In this document: positions 8,345-15,610 of the stretch, one piece after another
Position numbering within the stretch: the stretch's first letter is position 1
Layout: each line of letters starts with the position of its first letter
The notes under the pieces: model-generated
Database searches by the model: none
What the model was told of the DNA's origin: nothing
What the model saw: only the letters and a program-made list of their open reading frames with translations
DNA from: Bacteroidales bacterium
Lineage (GTDB): Bacteria; Bacteroidota; Bacteroidia; Bacteroidales; Bacteroidaceae
DNA length: 46,063 nt
Direction of reading: 5' to 3'
Assembly: GCA_024690405.1 (NCBI GenBank)
Contig: JAILCU010000137.1
Span: 1 to 46,063, forward strand
Translations under genes and position numbers: made by a program

Positions 8345-11002
8345 ATGATTTACCCCCATAGTTTTGAAGAAAAGATAGGGATGAAGGACATCCGCGAGAT
8401 GCTGCGCAAGAACTGCCTGAGTGCACTGGGCGAGCAGCGGGTGGAGGAACTCTGCTTTGCGACCGACGCAGCGCTGATCAGCGAGTGGCTCAGGCAGGTG
8501 GGCGAGTTTGTGCGCCTGGAGGAAGCACACAGCGATTTCCCCGACCAGGGCTACTACGACCTGCGTCCCGCGCTGCACCACATCCGCATCGAAGGCACAT
8601 ACATGGAAGTGGACGAGATGTTTGCCCTGAAACGTTCGTTGGAAACCATCGCCGGCATCGTGGAGCAACTGCAACCTGCGCGCGAAGAACGGGACGAGGC
8701 GATGACGGAAGAGGACGGGAACGCCGGGAAAGGCGGGGCCACAGAAGCTGTGCCCTACCCCGCTCTCACACGGATGGTGGCAATGAGGCTCAGCGGGAAA
8801 TCGCCCCACGGGAAACCGGTCGCGCACGATGAGGGGACGGAGCCACTTGTCGCGCATTCCGCTTCGCTCTATCCCGCGCTCATCCGGCGCATCAACCAGA
8901 TTCTCGACAAATTCGGGAAGGTGAAAGACAGCGCCTCGCCGGAGTTGTCTGACATCCGGCGGGAACTGGCAAGCGCCGAGGGAAGCGTCAGCCGGGTGCT
9001 GAATCATATATTAAGGAACGCGCAGGCGGAAGGCACGGTGGCCCAGGACGTGGCACCCACGATGCGCGACGGCAGACTGGTGATCCCCGTGGCGCCGGCC
9101 TTGAAACGCAAGATCAAAGGCATCGTACACGACGAGAGTGCAACGGGCAAGACGGTGTTCATAGAACCACAAGAGGTGGTGGAAGCCAACAACCGGATAC
9201 GCGAACTCGAGGCCGACGAGCGGCGCGAAATCATCCGCATCCTGCGTGAATTCACCGAGCAGGTGCGGCCGCAGGTACCACAGTTGCTACAGAGTTATGA
9301 GATGCTGGCCGACGTGGAGTTCGTACGCGCCAAAGCGCACATGGCCCGGGAGATGAAGGCGTTCACGACGACACAACCCCAGATAGCAGCCTATCCCCTC
9401 ATCGACTGGACGCTGGCCGTGCACCCGCTGCTCCAGCGGACGCTGGCCAAACACGGGAAGAAAGTGGTGCCGCTGGAAATAGAACTGACACGCCGCCAGC
9501 GCATCCTGCTCATCTCCGGCCCCAATGCGGGCGGCAAGAGCGTGTGCCTGAAGACCGTAGGACTGCTGCAATACATGCTGCAGTGCGGCTTGCCAATCAC
9601 CGTAGGAGAACGCTCGCAACTGGGCGTATTTGAACATATCATGATTGATATCGGCGACGAGCAGAGCATCGAGGATGAACTCTCCACCTACAGTTCGCAC
9701 CTCCTGAACATGAAACAGATGATGCGGGGGGCCGACCCCGCGACGCTGCTGCTCATCGACGAATTCGGCGGGGGCACGGAACCGCAGATCGGCGGTGCCA
9801 TCGCCGAAGCGGTGCTGAAGCGCTTTGTGGAAAAGGGAGCGTTCGGCATCATCACCACACACTATCAGAACCTCAAGCATTTTGCCGACGAAACGGAAGG
9901 AGTGGTCAACGGAGCCATGCTCTACGACCGCCACTTGATGCAGGCCTTGTTCCAACTGCAAATAGGACAACCAGGGTCGTCGTTTGCCGTGGAAATAGCA
10001 CGAAAGATAGGCATCCCGGAGGAGGTGATCAACGATGCCTCGGACATCGTGGGACGCGACTACATCAATGCGGACAAATGGCTGCAAGACATCGTACGGG
10101 ACCGCCGCTACTGGCAGCAGAAACGCGAAACCATCCACAGCCGCGAGAAACAGATGGAACAGACCATCGCCCGCTACGAACAGGAGATCGCAGAACTGCG
10201 ACAACAGCGCAAGGACATCATCCGCAAGGCGAAAGACGAGGCGGAGCAGTTGCTGCTGGACTCAAACGCCCGCATCGAGCGCACCATCCGCGAGATTCGT
10301 GAGGCTCAAGCCGACAAAGAGGAGACCCGGCGCGCACGACAACAACTCGAGGACTTCCGCATCAAGGAAGTGGAAAGCCAACAGGGCATCGAGGATGATG
10401 CCATCGCACGCAAAATGGAGAAAATCAAGCGGAGACAGGAGCGGAAGAAGCAGGGAGGAGCGACCCAAGCGGAAGGGGGCACCTCCGGCGCTACCCCGAC
10501 GTCGAAGCCGACCTCGTCCCCACGCTCATCCGGAGGCCTCGGCGAAGGGTCCGTCGTGCGCATCAAAGGACAGACCTCGGTAGGCACCATTGAACGCATC
10601 GACGGCAAGACGGCCACCGTGGTATTCGGCCAGATGCGAACGACGGTGGACTTGAAACGACTGGTACCGGCCACAGCGCCCCAAAAAGAGGAGTCGCACA
10701 CCGGCATCTCATTTCTTGGACGCGAAACGCAGAATGCCATGCGCGAGAAGGGTCTGCACTTCAAGCAGGAAATCGATGTGCGAGGGATGCGCGGCGACGA
10801 AGCACTCTTCGCCGTCCAACACTACATCGATGATGCTACACAAGTGGGCGTTGCCCACGTGAGAATCCTGCATGGAACAGGCACGGGGGCTCTCAGACAG
10901 TTGATCAGACAATACCTGAAAACGGTGACATCGGTGGCTGATGCGCGCGACGAACATGTTCAGTTCGGCGGGGCGGGCGTGACCATTGTCGAATTTGTGT
11001 GA
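8345..11002 (+). CDS. mutS2: Endonuclease MutS2
   Basis: MutS2 proteins bind branched DNA or stalled ribosomes and act in recombination suppression or ribosome rescue; which applies here cannot be read from sequence. Of 885 residues, Walker A is GPNAGGKS at 392-399, Walker B is LLLIDEFGGGTEP at 468-480, and a long charged coiled coil spans about 560-690. A linker rich in Gly/Ser/Thr/Pro leads to a KOW-like segment. The C-terminal Smr nuclease domain spans 810-885 (IDVRGMRGDEAL and HGTGTGALR). Length exceeds the usual 780-830, mainly through an insert at about 119-175 containing GKSPHGKPVAHDEG and another low-complexity stretch near 700-725. It is a single gene, convergent with apbE. Confidence 0.95.
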   Translation: MIYPHSFEEKIGMKDIREMLRKNCLSALGEQRVEELCFATDAALISEWLRQVGEFVRLEEAHSDFPDQGYYDLRPALHHIRIEGTYMEVDEMFALKRSLETIAGIVEQLQPAREERDEAMTEEDGNAGKGGATEAVPYPALTRMVAMRLSGKSPHGKPVAHDEGTEPLVAHSASLYPALIRRINQILDKFGKVKDSASPELSDIRRELASAEGSVSRVLNHILRNAQAEGTVAQDVAPTMRDGRLVIPVAPALKRKIKGIVHDESATGKTVFIEPQEVVEANNRIRELEADERREIIRILREFTEQVRPQVPQLLQSYEMLADVEFVRAKAHMAREMKAFTTTQPQIAAYPLIDWTLAVHPLLQRTLAKHGKKVVPLEIELTRRQRILLISGPNAGGKSVCLKTVGLLQYMLQCGLPITVGERSQLGVFEHIMIDIGDEQSIEDELSTYSSHLLNMKQMMRGADPATLLLIDEFGGGTEPQIGGAIAEAVLKRFVEKGAFGIITTHYQNLKHFADETEGVVNGAMLYDRHLMQALFQLQIGQPGSSFAVEIARKIGIPEEVINDASDIVGRDYINADKWLQDIVRDRRYWQQKRETIHSREKQMEQTIARYEQEIAELRQQRKDIIRKAKDEAEQLLLDSNARIERTIREIREAQADKEETRRARQQLEDFRIKEVESQQGIEDDAIARKMEKIKRRQERKKQGGATQAEGGTSGATPTSKPTSSPRSSGGLGEGSVVRIKGQTSVGTIERIDGKTATVVFGQMRTTVDLKRLVPATAPQKEESHTGISFLGRETQNAMREKGLHFKQEIDVRGMRGDEALFAVQHYIDDATQVGVAHVRILHGTGTGALRQLIRQYLKTVTSVADARDEHVQFGGAGVTIVEFV

Positions 11003-11057
11003 GGGGGCGAGGAGCCTCACCCCCATCCCTTCTCCAAAGGGCGAGGCAGGGGGCGGG

Positions 11058-11077
11058 CCTGGGCGACGACGCCCAGG
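11058..11077. terminator. Hairpin between convergent mutS2 and apbE (copy 1 of a duplicated hairpin)
   Basis: CCTGGGCG pairs with CGCCCAGG around an ACGA loop. The 24 bases 11058-11081 recur exactly at 12316-12339. It may terminate both genes, but there is no strong T tract. Just upstream, 11014-11054 is another GC-rich imperfect palindrome. Confidence 0.5.
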
Positions 11078-11100
11078 AATAAGACAACGAACTTAAGAAC

Positions 11101-12177
11101 TCAAAAATCAATCGTGGAGAAGGTGCGGGAGACGCCGAGGGAATCATAGATGAAATAGACGCGCAACTCGGGATGGCGAGCCAGGACATCGCGCGCCCCT
11201 TCCAAACCCATAACCATAAAAGAGGTGGCAAAGGCATCTGCTTCGGCACAGGTAGGCGCAAAAACGGTCGCGGAGAGCAGGGAATGCTGAACGGGATAAC
11301 CGGTGGCTGGGTCGATGGTATGAGCGACACGACGACCGTCCTCGGTGGTATAGAAATTACGGTAATTACCACTGGTTGCCATCGCGATATCGGTGAGATT
11401 AACGATGGTGTCAATGGCATTGAGTTCGTTGGCGGGGTCGTCAACGGGTTTGTTGATGCCTACATGCCAAAGTTCCCCCTTGGGATTCTTGCCACTGACC
11501 ACCACTTCGCCGCCAATCTCCACCATGAAATTCTCCACCCCCTGACGAAGCAGGTAATTGGCCACGACATCCACGCCGAAGCCCTTGGCAACAGCAGAAC
11601 AATCGAGAATCATATTCGGATCGGCCTTCACGAGACGGCCGTCATCAGTAAGGCTGATTTGCTTGTACCCTACCAACTGACGTAAACTATCGACCTGCGC
11701 GCTGTCGGGCAAGGCGTCGTTCTTGAAACCGAACCCCCAGGCATTGACAAGGGGAGCAACGGTGATGTCAAAAGCGCCATCGGTAGCCTCACTCACCTGC
11801 TCCGCCAAGCGGAAGACAACGGTGAAAAGACTGTCTGCGACCACGTCTTCACCCTGATTCATGCGACTGATGATGCTATTGGGATTGAACATGGAAAGGC
11901 TTTCGTCAACCCGTTTCAGTTCTGCCTCCACACCTGCCTGCAGGTCCTCACGGCTCTGATAGTTGATATGATAGAAAGTGCCAAAGACGGCACCGTCAGC
12001 CTTCTGATAGGACACGCGGGTGTGCTTGGTGATGATGAGATAGGAACCGATAGCCAGGGCCACGAGCACAGCCAGATGCCAACGCCGCCACTGACTTTGG
12101 GGCTTGTCTGTGGGTGTGAGAGGCTCAAACTTAGTTTCTTTTACTTCATCGTCGGGTTGGTTAATATCAAAATCCAT
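11101..12177 (-). CDS. apbE: FAD:protein FMN transferase
   Basis: Attaches FMN from FAD covalently to Thr/Ser of target proteins such as the Na+-translocating NADH:quinone reductase or Rnf subunits. The 358-residue protein has an acidic N-terminal cytoplasmic tail (1-31), one membrane helix (about 33-50, LAVLVALAIGSYLIIT), and the ApbE fold outside the membrane. Family signatures include the MFNPNSIISRMN segment, ILDCSAVAKGFGVD, EIGGEVVVSGKNP, HTIDPATGYP and the metal-binding CAEADAFATS. It lacks the more usual lipoprotein signal and has a signal anchor instead. No nqr or rnf gene is in the window. Its stop codon lies directly against a short A-rich repeat (about 11090-11108). Confidence 0.93.
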   Translation of the reverse strand: MDFDINQPDDEVKETKFEPLTPTDKPQSQWRRWHLAVLVALAIGSYLIITKHTRVSYQKADGAVFGTFYHINYQSREDLQAGVEAELKRVDESLSMFNPNSIISRMNQGEDVVADSLFTVVFRLAEQVSEATDGAFDITVAPLVNAWGFGFKNDALPDSAQVDSLRQLVGYKQISLTDDGRLVKADPNMILDCSAVAKGFGVDVVANYLLRQGVENFMVEIGGEVVVSGKNPKGELWHVGINKPVDDPANELNAIDTIVNLTDIAMATSGNYRNFYTTEDGRRVAHTIDPATGYPVQHSLLSATVFAPTCAEADAFATSFMVMGLEGARDVLARHPELRVYFIYDSLGVSRTFSTIDF

Positions 12178-12202
12178 AAGTTAATCAGTGAAAAATGAAA
12201 GA

Positions 12203-12273
12203 GTGAAAAGGGAAGGAGATAATGTCTTCAGTGAAAAGGGAAGGGGATAATGTCTTCAGTGAAAAGGGAAGGA
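12203..12273. repeat. 28-bp tandem repeat, 2.5 units
   Basis: GTGAAAAGGGAAGGAGATAA plus TGTCTTCA at 12203-12230 repeats at 12231-12258 with one change, then partly at 12259-12273. It lies in the 338-bp gap between apbE and the DUF6048 gene. Confidence 0.85.
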
Positions 12274-12315
12274 GTGAAAAGTGAAAAATACAAGTTACCG
12301 ATCGCGTGGGGCTTC

Positions 12316-12339
12316 CCTGGGCGACGACGCCCAGGAATA
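12316..12339. repeat. Second exact copy of the CCTGGGCG-ACGA-CGCCCAGG hairpin
   Basis: Identical over 24 bases to 11058-11081, with similar G-rich bases before it and AGAC or GGAC after it. The two copies bracket apbE. Confidence 0.8.
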
Positions 12340-12388
12340 GGACTGCCTCCGGGAGGGGGAGAGGAGGGGCGGGAGGAGCGTCAAAGAA

Positions 12389-12510
12389 CCTACTTGTCAA
12401 CTTGTTTACTCGTCAACTAAAAGAACCTACTTGTCAACTTGTCTACTCGTCAACTAAAAGGACCTACTTGTCAACTTGTTTACTCGTCAACTAAAATAAG
12501 CAACTTGTCA
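12389..12510. repeat. 37-bp tandem repeat built from TCAACTTG/TCAACTCG words
   Basis: Three near-identical 37-bp units start at 12389, 12426 and 12463 (CCTACTTGTCAACTTG..., ending CGTCAACTAAAAGAA). The last decays a few bases before the DUF6048 stop at 12516. Related words recur at 35181-35242 and 40098-40205. Confidence 0.85.
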
Positions 12511-12515
12511 ACTAA

Positions 12516-13298
12516 TCAAATATCAAACATCAATTTGAAGGTGCCGCCCCAACAAGTGGCGCCGTCTGATTTGCCATAACCCGGAATATACCAAGGCATT
12601 CCCACCTCAGACATCTTCTGTTTAAGGCGGAACTTCAGGCGTATATCCCACCCGAGGTGAACGATTGTCCAAAGTCGTGTCTCCAAGCCCACAACAATCT
12701 CTGCCCAATGGCAATGACCGTCGAGATCCTTGAGATTCAGTTCGCGGGACTCACCCCAGTACGGGTCGGTGAGCGGAACAGGGGAATCGATGTCGTAAGT
12801 ATAGGTGGAGAAGCCGTAGCGCAAACCTATCATCAGACGGTTGCCATTGTGTTTCTTGTTGATGTTGTAGTCCATGCCGGCACGATAGTAAGGAGCACTC
12901 ACACTGAAGTGATTATCGAGTTCAGCGCCCTCGTGGTCGGCGTAGCCCAAGCCAAGTTCTACAATGGGGAAATATTTATCTAGGATATTAATGCGGGCCA
13001 TGACCTCGGCATTGGACCAGTCAGCCCCCATGAGGCGCATCGCCAAGCCTACGAAATCAGCGCCGACGGCAACGCCGTTGAGGAAGTGGACCTTTTTTTT
13101 CTTCTTAACCTGCACCTTTTCCACCAGTTCGCCAACGGTGAGCGTATCCATGACAATGCTGTCGACAGATTCCGGGCCTTTCGAGTCATTAGCCACCGTT
13201 TCCCGTTGACGCGGTTGCTGCGCCACCACCGTCAGCGGCATCAGTAACCCGAAGAGCAGGAGCAGGATACAATATTTATTCTTCCGTTTCATCTTCAT
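12516..13298 (-). CDS. DUF6048 family outer-membrane-like protein
   Basis: A 260-residue protein with a signal peptide (MKMKRKNKYCILLLLFGLLMP, cleavage near VVAQQ), a short polar stretch with a KKKKK run, then alternating aromatic and polar strands (for example ELGLGYADHEG and NRLMIGLRYGFST) ending in ...GGTFKLMFDI. The pattern and terminal Phe/Ile suggest a small outer-membrane beta-barrel. I recognise it as the DUF6048 family, which usually sits next to DUF6452 in Bacteroidota; function unknown. The start at 13298 (or 13292) overlaps the end of the upstream DUF6452 gene by about 20 bp, suggesting translational coupling. It is the last gene of a probable five-gene operon. Confidence 0.85.
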   Translation of the reverse strand: MKMKRKNKYCILLLLFGLLMPLTVVAQQPRQRETVANDSKGPESVDSIVMDTLTVGELVEKVQVKKKKKVHFLNGVAVGADFVGLAMRLMGADWSNAEVMARINILDKYFPIVELGLGYADHEGAELDNHFSVSAPYYRAGMDYNINKKHNGNRLMIGLRYGFSTYTYDIDSPVPLTDPYWGESRELNLKDLDGHCHWAEIVVGLETRLWTIVHLGWDIRLKFRLKQKMSEVGMPWYIPGYGKSDGATCWGGTFKLMFDI

Positions 13299-13836
13299 CA
13301 TCTGTTGCAGTAAAGAAATAGATTTGAAGGTTCTCAAGGCCGTCATAGTTCACGTCCGGCTCGCTGATGAGCACCGTGTCGATAAGATGGTGTGTGGAAC
13401 GCACATCGAGGATGGTGTGCCAGAGGTGTACAGGGCACGAGGGGTCGTCGAAATGATGCAAGTTCTTCTTATGCAGCCATAGCGTATCTGCTGCCGTAGC
13501 CCCTTGCGCGTCAACAAAAGCGAGTTCCAGGATGTCTACATCGGCATAGTAACTCACGGGCAGACTCATTCCACTCTGCCCCACCAACTTATTGACGAGC
13601 ACCGTGTCGGGGCCTAATGCAGTTACGGTCAACGTATCGCCGACCGAGACGGCGTCCCCCGCTACAAACACGCCATCATCACCTCGTGCAGAAGCATAGA
13701 AGCCATAGACACTTGCCACCGTATTGTTCAGCGGACAAGAAACGCTCTCACAACTGACAAGAGGGAAAATGAAAAAATAAAAAGATGAAAGAATAAAGGC
13801 TGCACGAAGCAACTTTTTATACCATTGATTATCCAT
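13276..13836 (-). CDS. DUF6452 family lipoprotein
   Basis: A 186-residue protein starting MDNQWYKKLLRAAFILSS; the hydrophobic segment ends FPLVSC, a lipobox. It contains CPLNNTVASVYGFYASA, a repeated DTLTVTA-like pattern and an NYDGLENLQIYF segment near the end, which fit the DUF6452 family. It finishes with an acidic tail (DDEDETEE). The frame is open to 13920, but that extension would read through AT-rich repeat DNA, so the ATG at 13836 is preferred. The overlap with the DUF6048 gene suggests both products work together at the cell envelope (inference). Confidence 0.82.
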   Translation of the reverse strand: MDNQWYKKLLRAAFILSSFYFFIFPLVSCESVSCPLNNTVASVYGFYASARGDDGVFVAGDAVSVGDTLTVTALGPDTVLVNKLVGQSGMSLPVSYYADVDILELAFVDAQGATAADTLWLHKKNLHHFDDPSCPVHLWHTILDVRSTHHLIDTVLISEPDVNYDGLENLQIYFFTATDDEDETEE

Positions 13837-13839
13837 CGC

Positions 13840-13946
13840 TCTTGGTTGGATTGAGATTGAGAGATTGAGAGAGTTGGGTTCATTAGCAAGGCAGCCACAC
13901 ATGCTGCTTCGAATTTTCAATTCTCAATTCTCAATTTTCAATAATT
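13840..13946. repeat. Simple repeats GATTGAGA and AATTCTCA between GT2 and DUF6452 genes
   Basis: Repeats of TTGAGATTGAGAGATTGAGA (from 13850) and TTCAATTCTCAATTCTCAA (13917-13940) fill the short gap. They are typical low-complexity intergenic DNA. Confidence 0.6.
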
Positions 13947-14897
13947 CTAAATCTCTTTCTCTATTTGATAGTCGTTGCGTTGCTCTGAATTCCGGCTGAT
14001 GAGGTCGCCAAGGAAACCGGCGACGAAGAGTTGGGTGCCAAGAAGCATCATTGTAAGAGCAATGTAGAAATAGGGAGAGTCTGTGACGAGACGGGCGGGC
14101 GTGTCGTTGGCCAGAGCGATGAGTTTGTTAGCTCCGACAGCTACAACAGCGACGAAACCAAGAATGAACATGAGAGATCCCAAAAGGCCAAAGACGTGCA
14201 TCGGTTTCTTGCCAAATTTGCTGAGGAACCAGAGGGTCATCAGATCCAGATAGCCGTTGACGAAACGGTCAAGACCGAACTTTGTTGTTCCATATTTACG
14301 CGCCTGGTGATGCACCACTTTCTCGCCAATCTTGGTGAAACCGGCATTCTTTGCCAGATAAGGGATATAACGGTGCATCTCGCCGTAGACCTCAATGTTC
14401 TTGACGACCTCCCGGCGATAGGCTTTCAGTCCGCAGTTGAAATCATGAAGGTTCTTGATGCCGCTCACCTTACGTGCCGTAGCGTTGAAGAGTTTGGTGG
14501 GAAGGGTCTTGGAGAGCGGGTCGTAGCGTTTCTGCTTGTAACCGCTGACGAGATCGTAGCCGTCCTCAACGATCATACGACGGAGTTCAGGGATCTCGTC
14601 GGGTGAGTCCTGAAGGTCTGCGTCCATGGTAATCACGACATCACCTTCGGCACGACGGAATCCGCAGTAAAGTGCAGGACTCTTGCCGTAGTTGCGACGG
14701 AACTTGATGCCCTCCACCTCAGGGAACTTGGCAGCAAGTTCCTCAATGACTTTCCAAGAGTCATCTGTTGAACCGTCGTTGACAAAAATAATTTCATACG
14801 TGAATCCGTTAGCATCCATCACGCGCTTGATCCAAGCGTGGAGTTCGGGCAGGGATTCTGCTTCGTTATACAAAGGAACAATTACAGAGATATCCAT
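13947..14897 (-). CDS. Family 2 glycosyltransferase with two C-terminal membrane helices
   Basis: Probably transfers a sugar from a nucleotide donor to a polyprenyl phosphate at the inner membrane (DPM1/GtrB/ArnC-like). In 316 residues, the GT-A domain begins MDISVIVPLYNEAESLPEL. FVNDGSTDDS (39-48) and the metal-binding DAD at 92-94 (TMDADLQDSPDEIPEL) are present, and FNCGLKAYRREV follows further on. Two membrane helices lie at about 235-258 and 273-297. The exact sugar cannot be told. It sits between DUF4199 and DUF6452 genes on the same strand, an order I associate with Bacteroidota genomes, with gaps of about 100 bp. Confidence 0.92.
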   Translation of the reverse strand: MDISVIVPLYNEAESLPELHAWIKRVMDANGFTYEIIFVNDGSTDDSWKVIEELAAKFPEVEGIKFRRNYGKSPALYCGFRRAEGDVVITMDADLQDSPDEIPELRRMIVEDGYDLVSGYKQKRYDPLSKTLPTKLFNATARKVSGIKNLHDFNCGLKAYRREVVKNIEVYGEMHRYIPYLAKNAGFTKIGEKVVHHQARKYGTTKFGLDRFVNGYLDLMTLWFLSKFGKKPMHVFGLLGSLMFILGFVAVVAVGANKLIALANDTPARLVTDSPYFYIALTMMLLGTQLFVAGFLGDLISRNSEQRNDYQIEKEI

Positions 14898-14998
14898 TTT
14901 TCAGTAAACGACCTCAATGATTTAAAAGATCTCTATGATTTAATAATTGAACGATTTCTACTATTGATAAGATAAGCGACGACGTGAAGGCCTTCCGT

Positions 14999-15565
14999 TC
15001 AACGTTCGGCTTTAGGCCTCGTAAAGGAGAAGAGAGCTGTGGGGAAGGCGAAGAAGATGGCAAGAAGCACATTCCAAAACAGGAACTGCATCGCCAGTTG
15101 AGAAGGCGGTGTAGCTGCGAACATGGCAAGTGCCTCATCCATCATCGCCTTAGGATCCTGTCCGGGCATCATCTTGGAAAGCAAGTCCTGCATCTCTGGC
15201 ATCTCGAGCATCTCGGAATAGGTACGCATGAGCAGACCATTGTCGAGGAAGGCAAAATAGATGTACTGAGCTGCCGTGCAGAGCAAGGCTGATGCAACAA
15301 ACATCATCCATGACATCGACCAGGCACGGCGCAAGGATAAAGGTGCCACCTGCTCACGAAAGCCACGCAGCAACTTCACGCCGACAAAGACAGAGCTCAA
15401 CCCGAGGAGCAAACCTAAATTACCCAAAAACGGTTGCTTCAAGCCCAACATGGCCAAGGCAAAGCTACCAACCCAACAGAGGCCGGTCCAGAAGCCATAG
15501 TAGGCGGCGTAGGCCCGGGTCTGCTTCGCCTCACTGACTGAAGTTGTATTGTTGTCTGAATTCAT
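14999..15565 (-). CDS. DUF4199 family membrane protein
   Basis: A 188-residue integral membrane protein with four predicted helices: about 23-42, 47-65, 84-108 and 157-178. A loop between helices three and four holds a Met-rich segment (MLEMPEMQDLLSKMMPG). Layout and length match DUF4199, a family often next to a GT2 glycosyltransferase in Bacteroidota; function unknown. The DPP IV stop lies 45 bp upstream and the GT2 start 101 bp downstream, so one transcript is likely. Confidence 0.85.
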   Translation of the reverse strand: MNSDNNTTSVSEAKQTRAYAAYYGFWTGLCWVGSFALAMLGLKQPFLGNLGLLLGLSSVFVGVKLLRGFREQVAPLSLRRAWSMSWMMFVASALLCTAAQYIYFAFLDNGLLMRTYSEMLEMPEMQDLLSKMMPGQDPKAMMDEALAMFAATPPSQLAMQFLFWNVLLAIFFAFPTALFSFTRPKAER

Positions 15566-15610
15566 GAAGTAATTGAATTAATTTTCAAGCCTATGAATCT
15601 CCTCTACCCA

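Noticed and set aside
9287-10204. 305-codon open frame antisense to mutS2
   Set aside because: It is a shadow of the conserved ATPase region of mutS2, with no promoter or recognisable domain.
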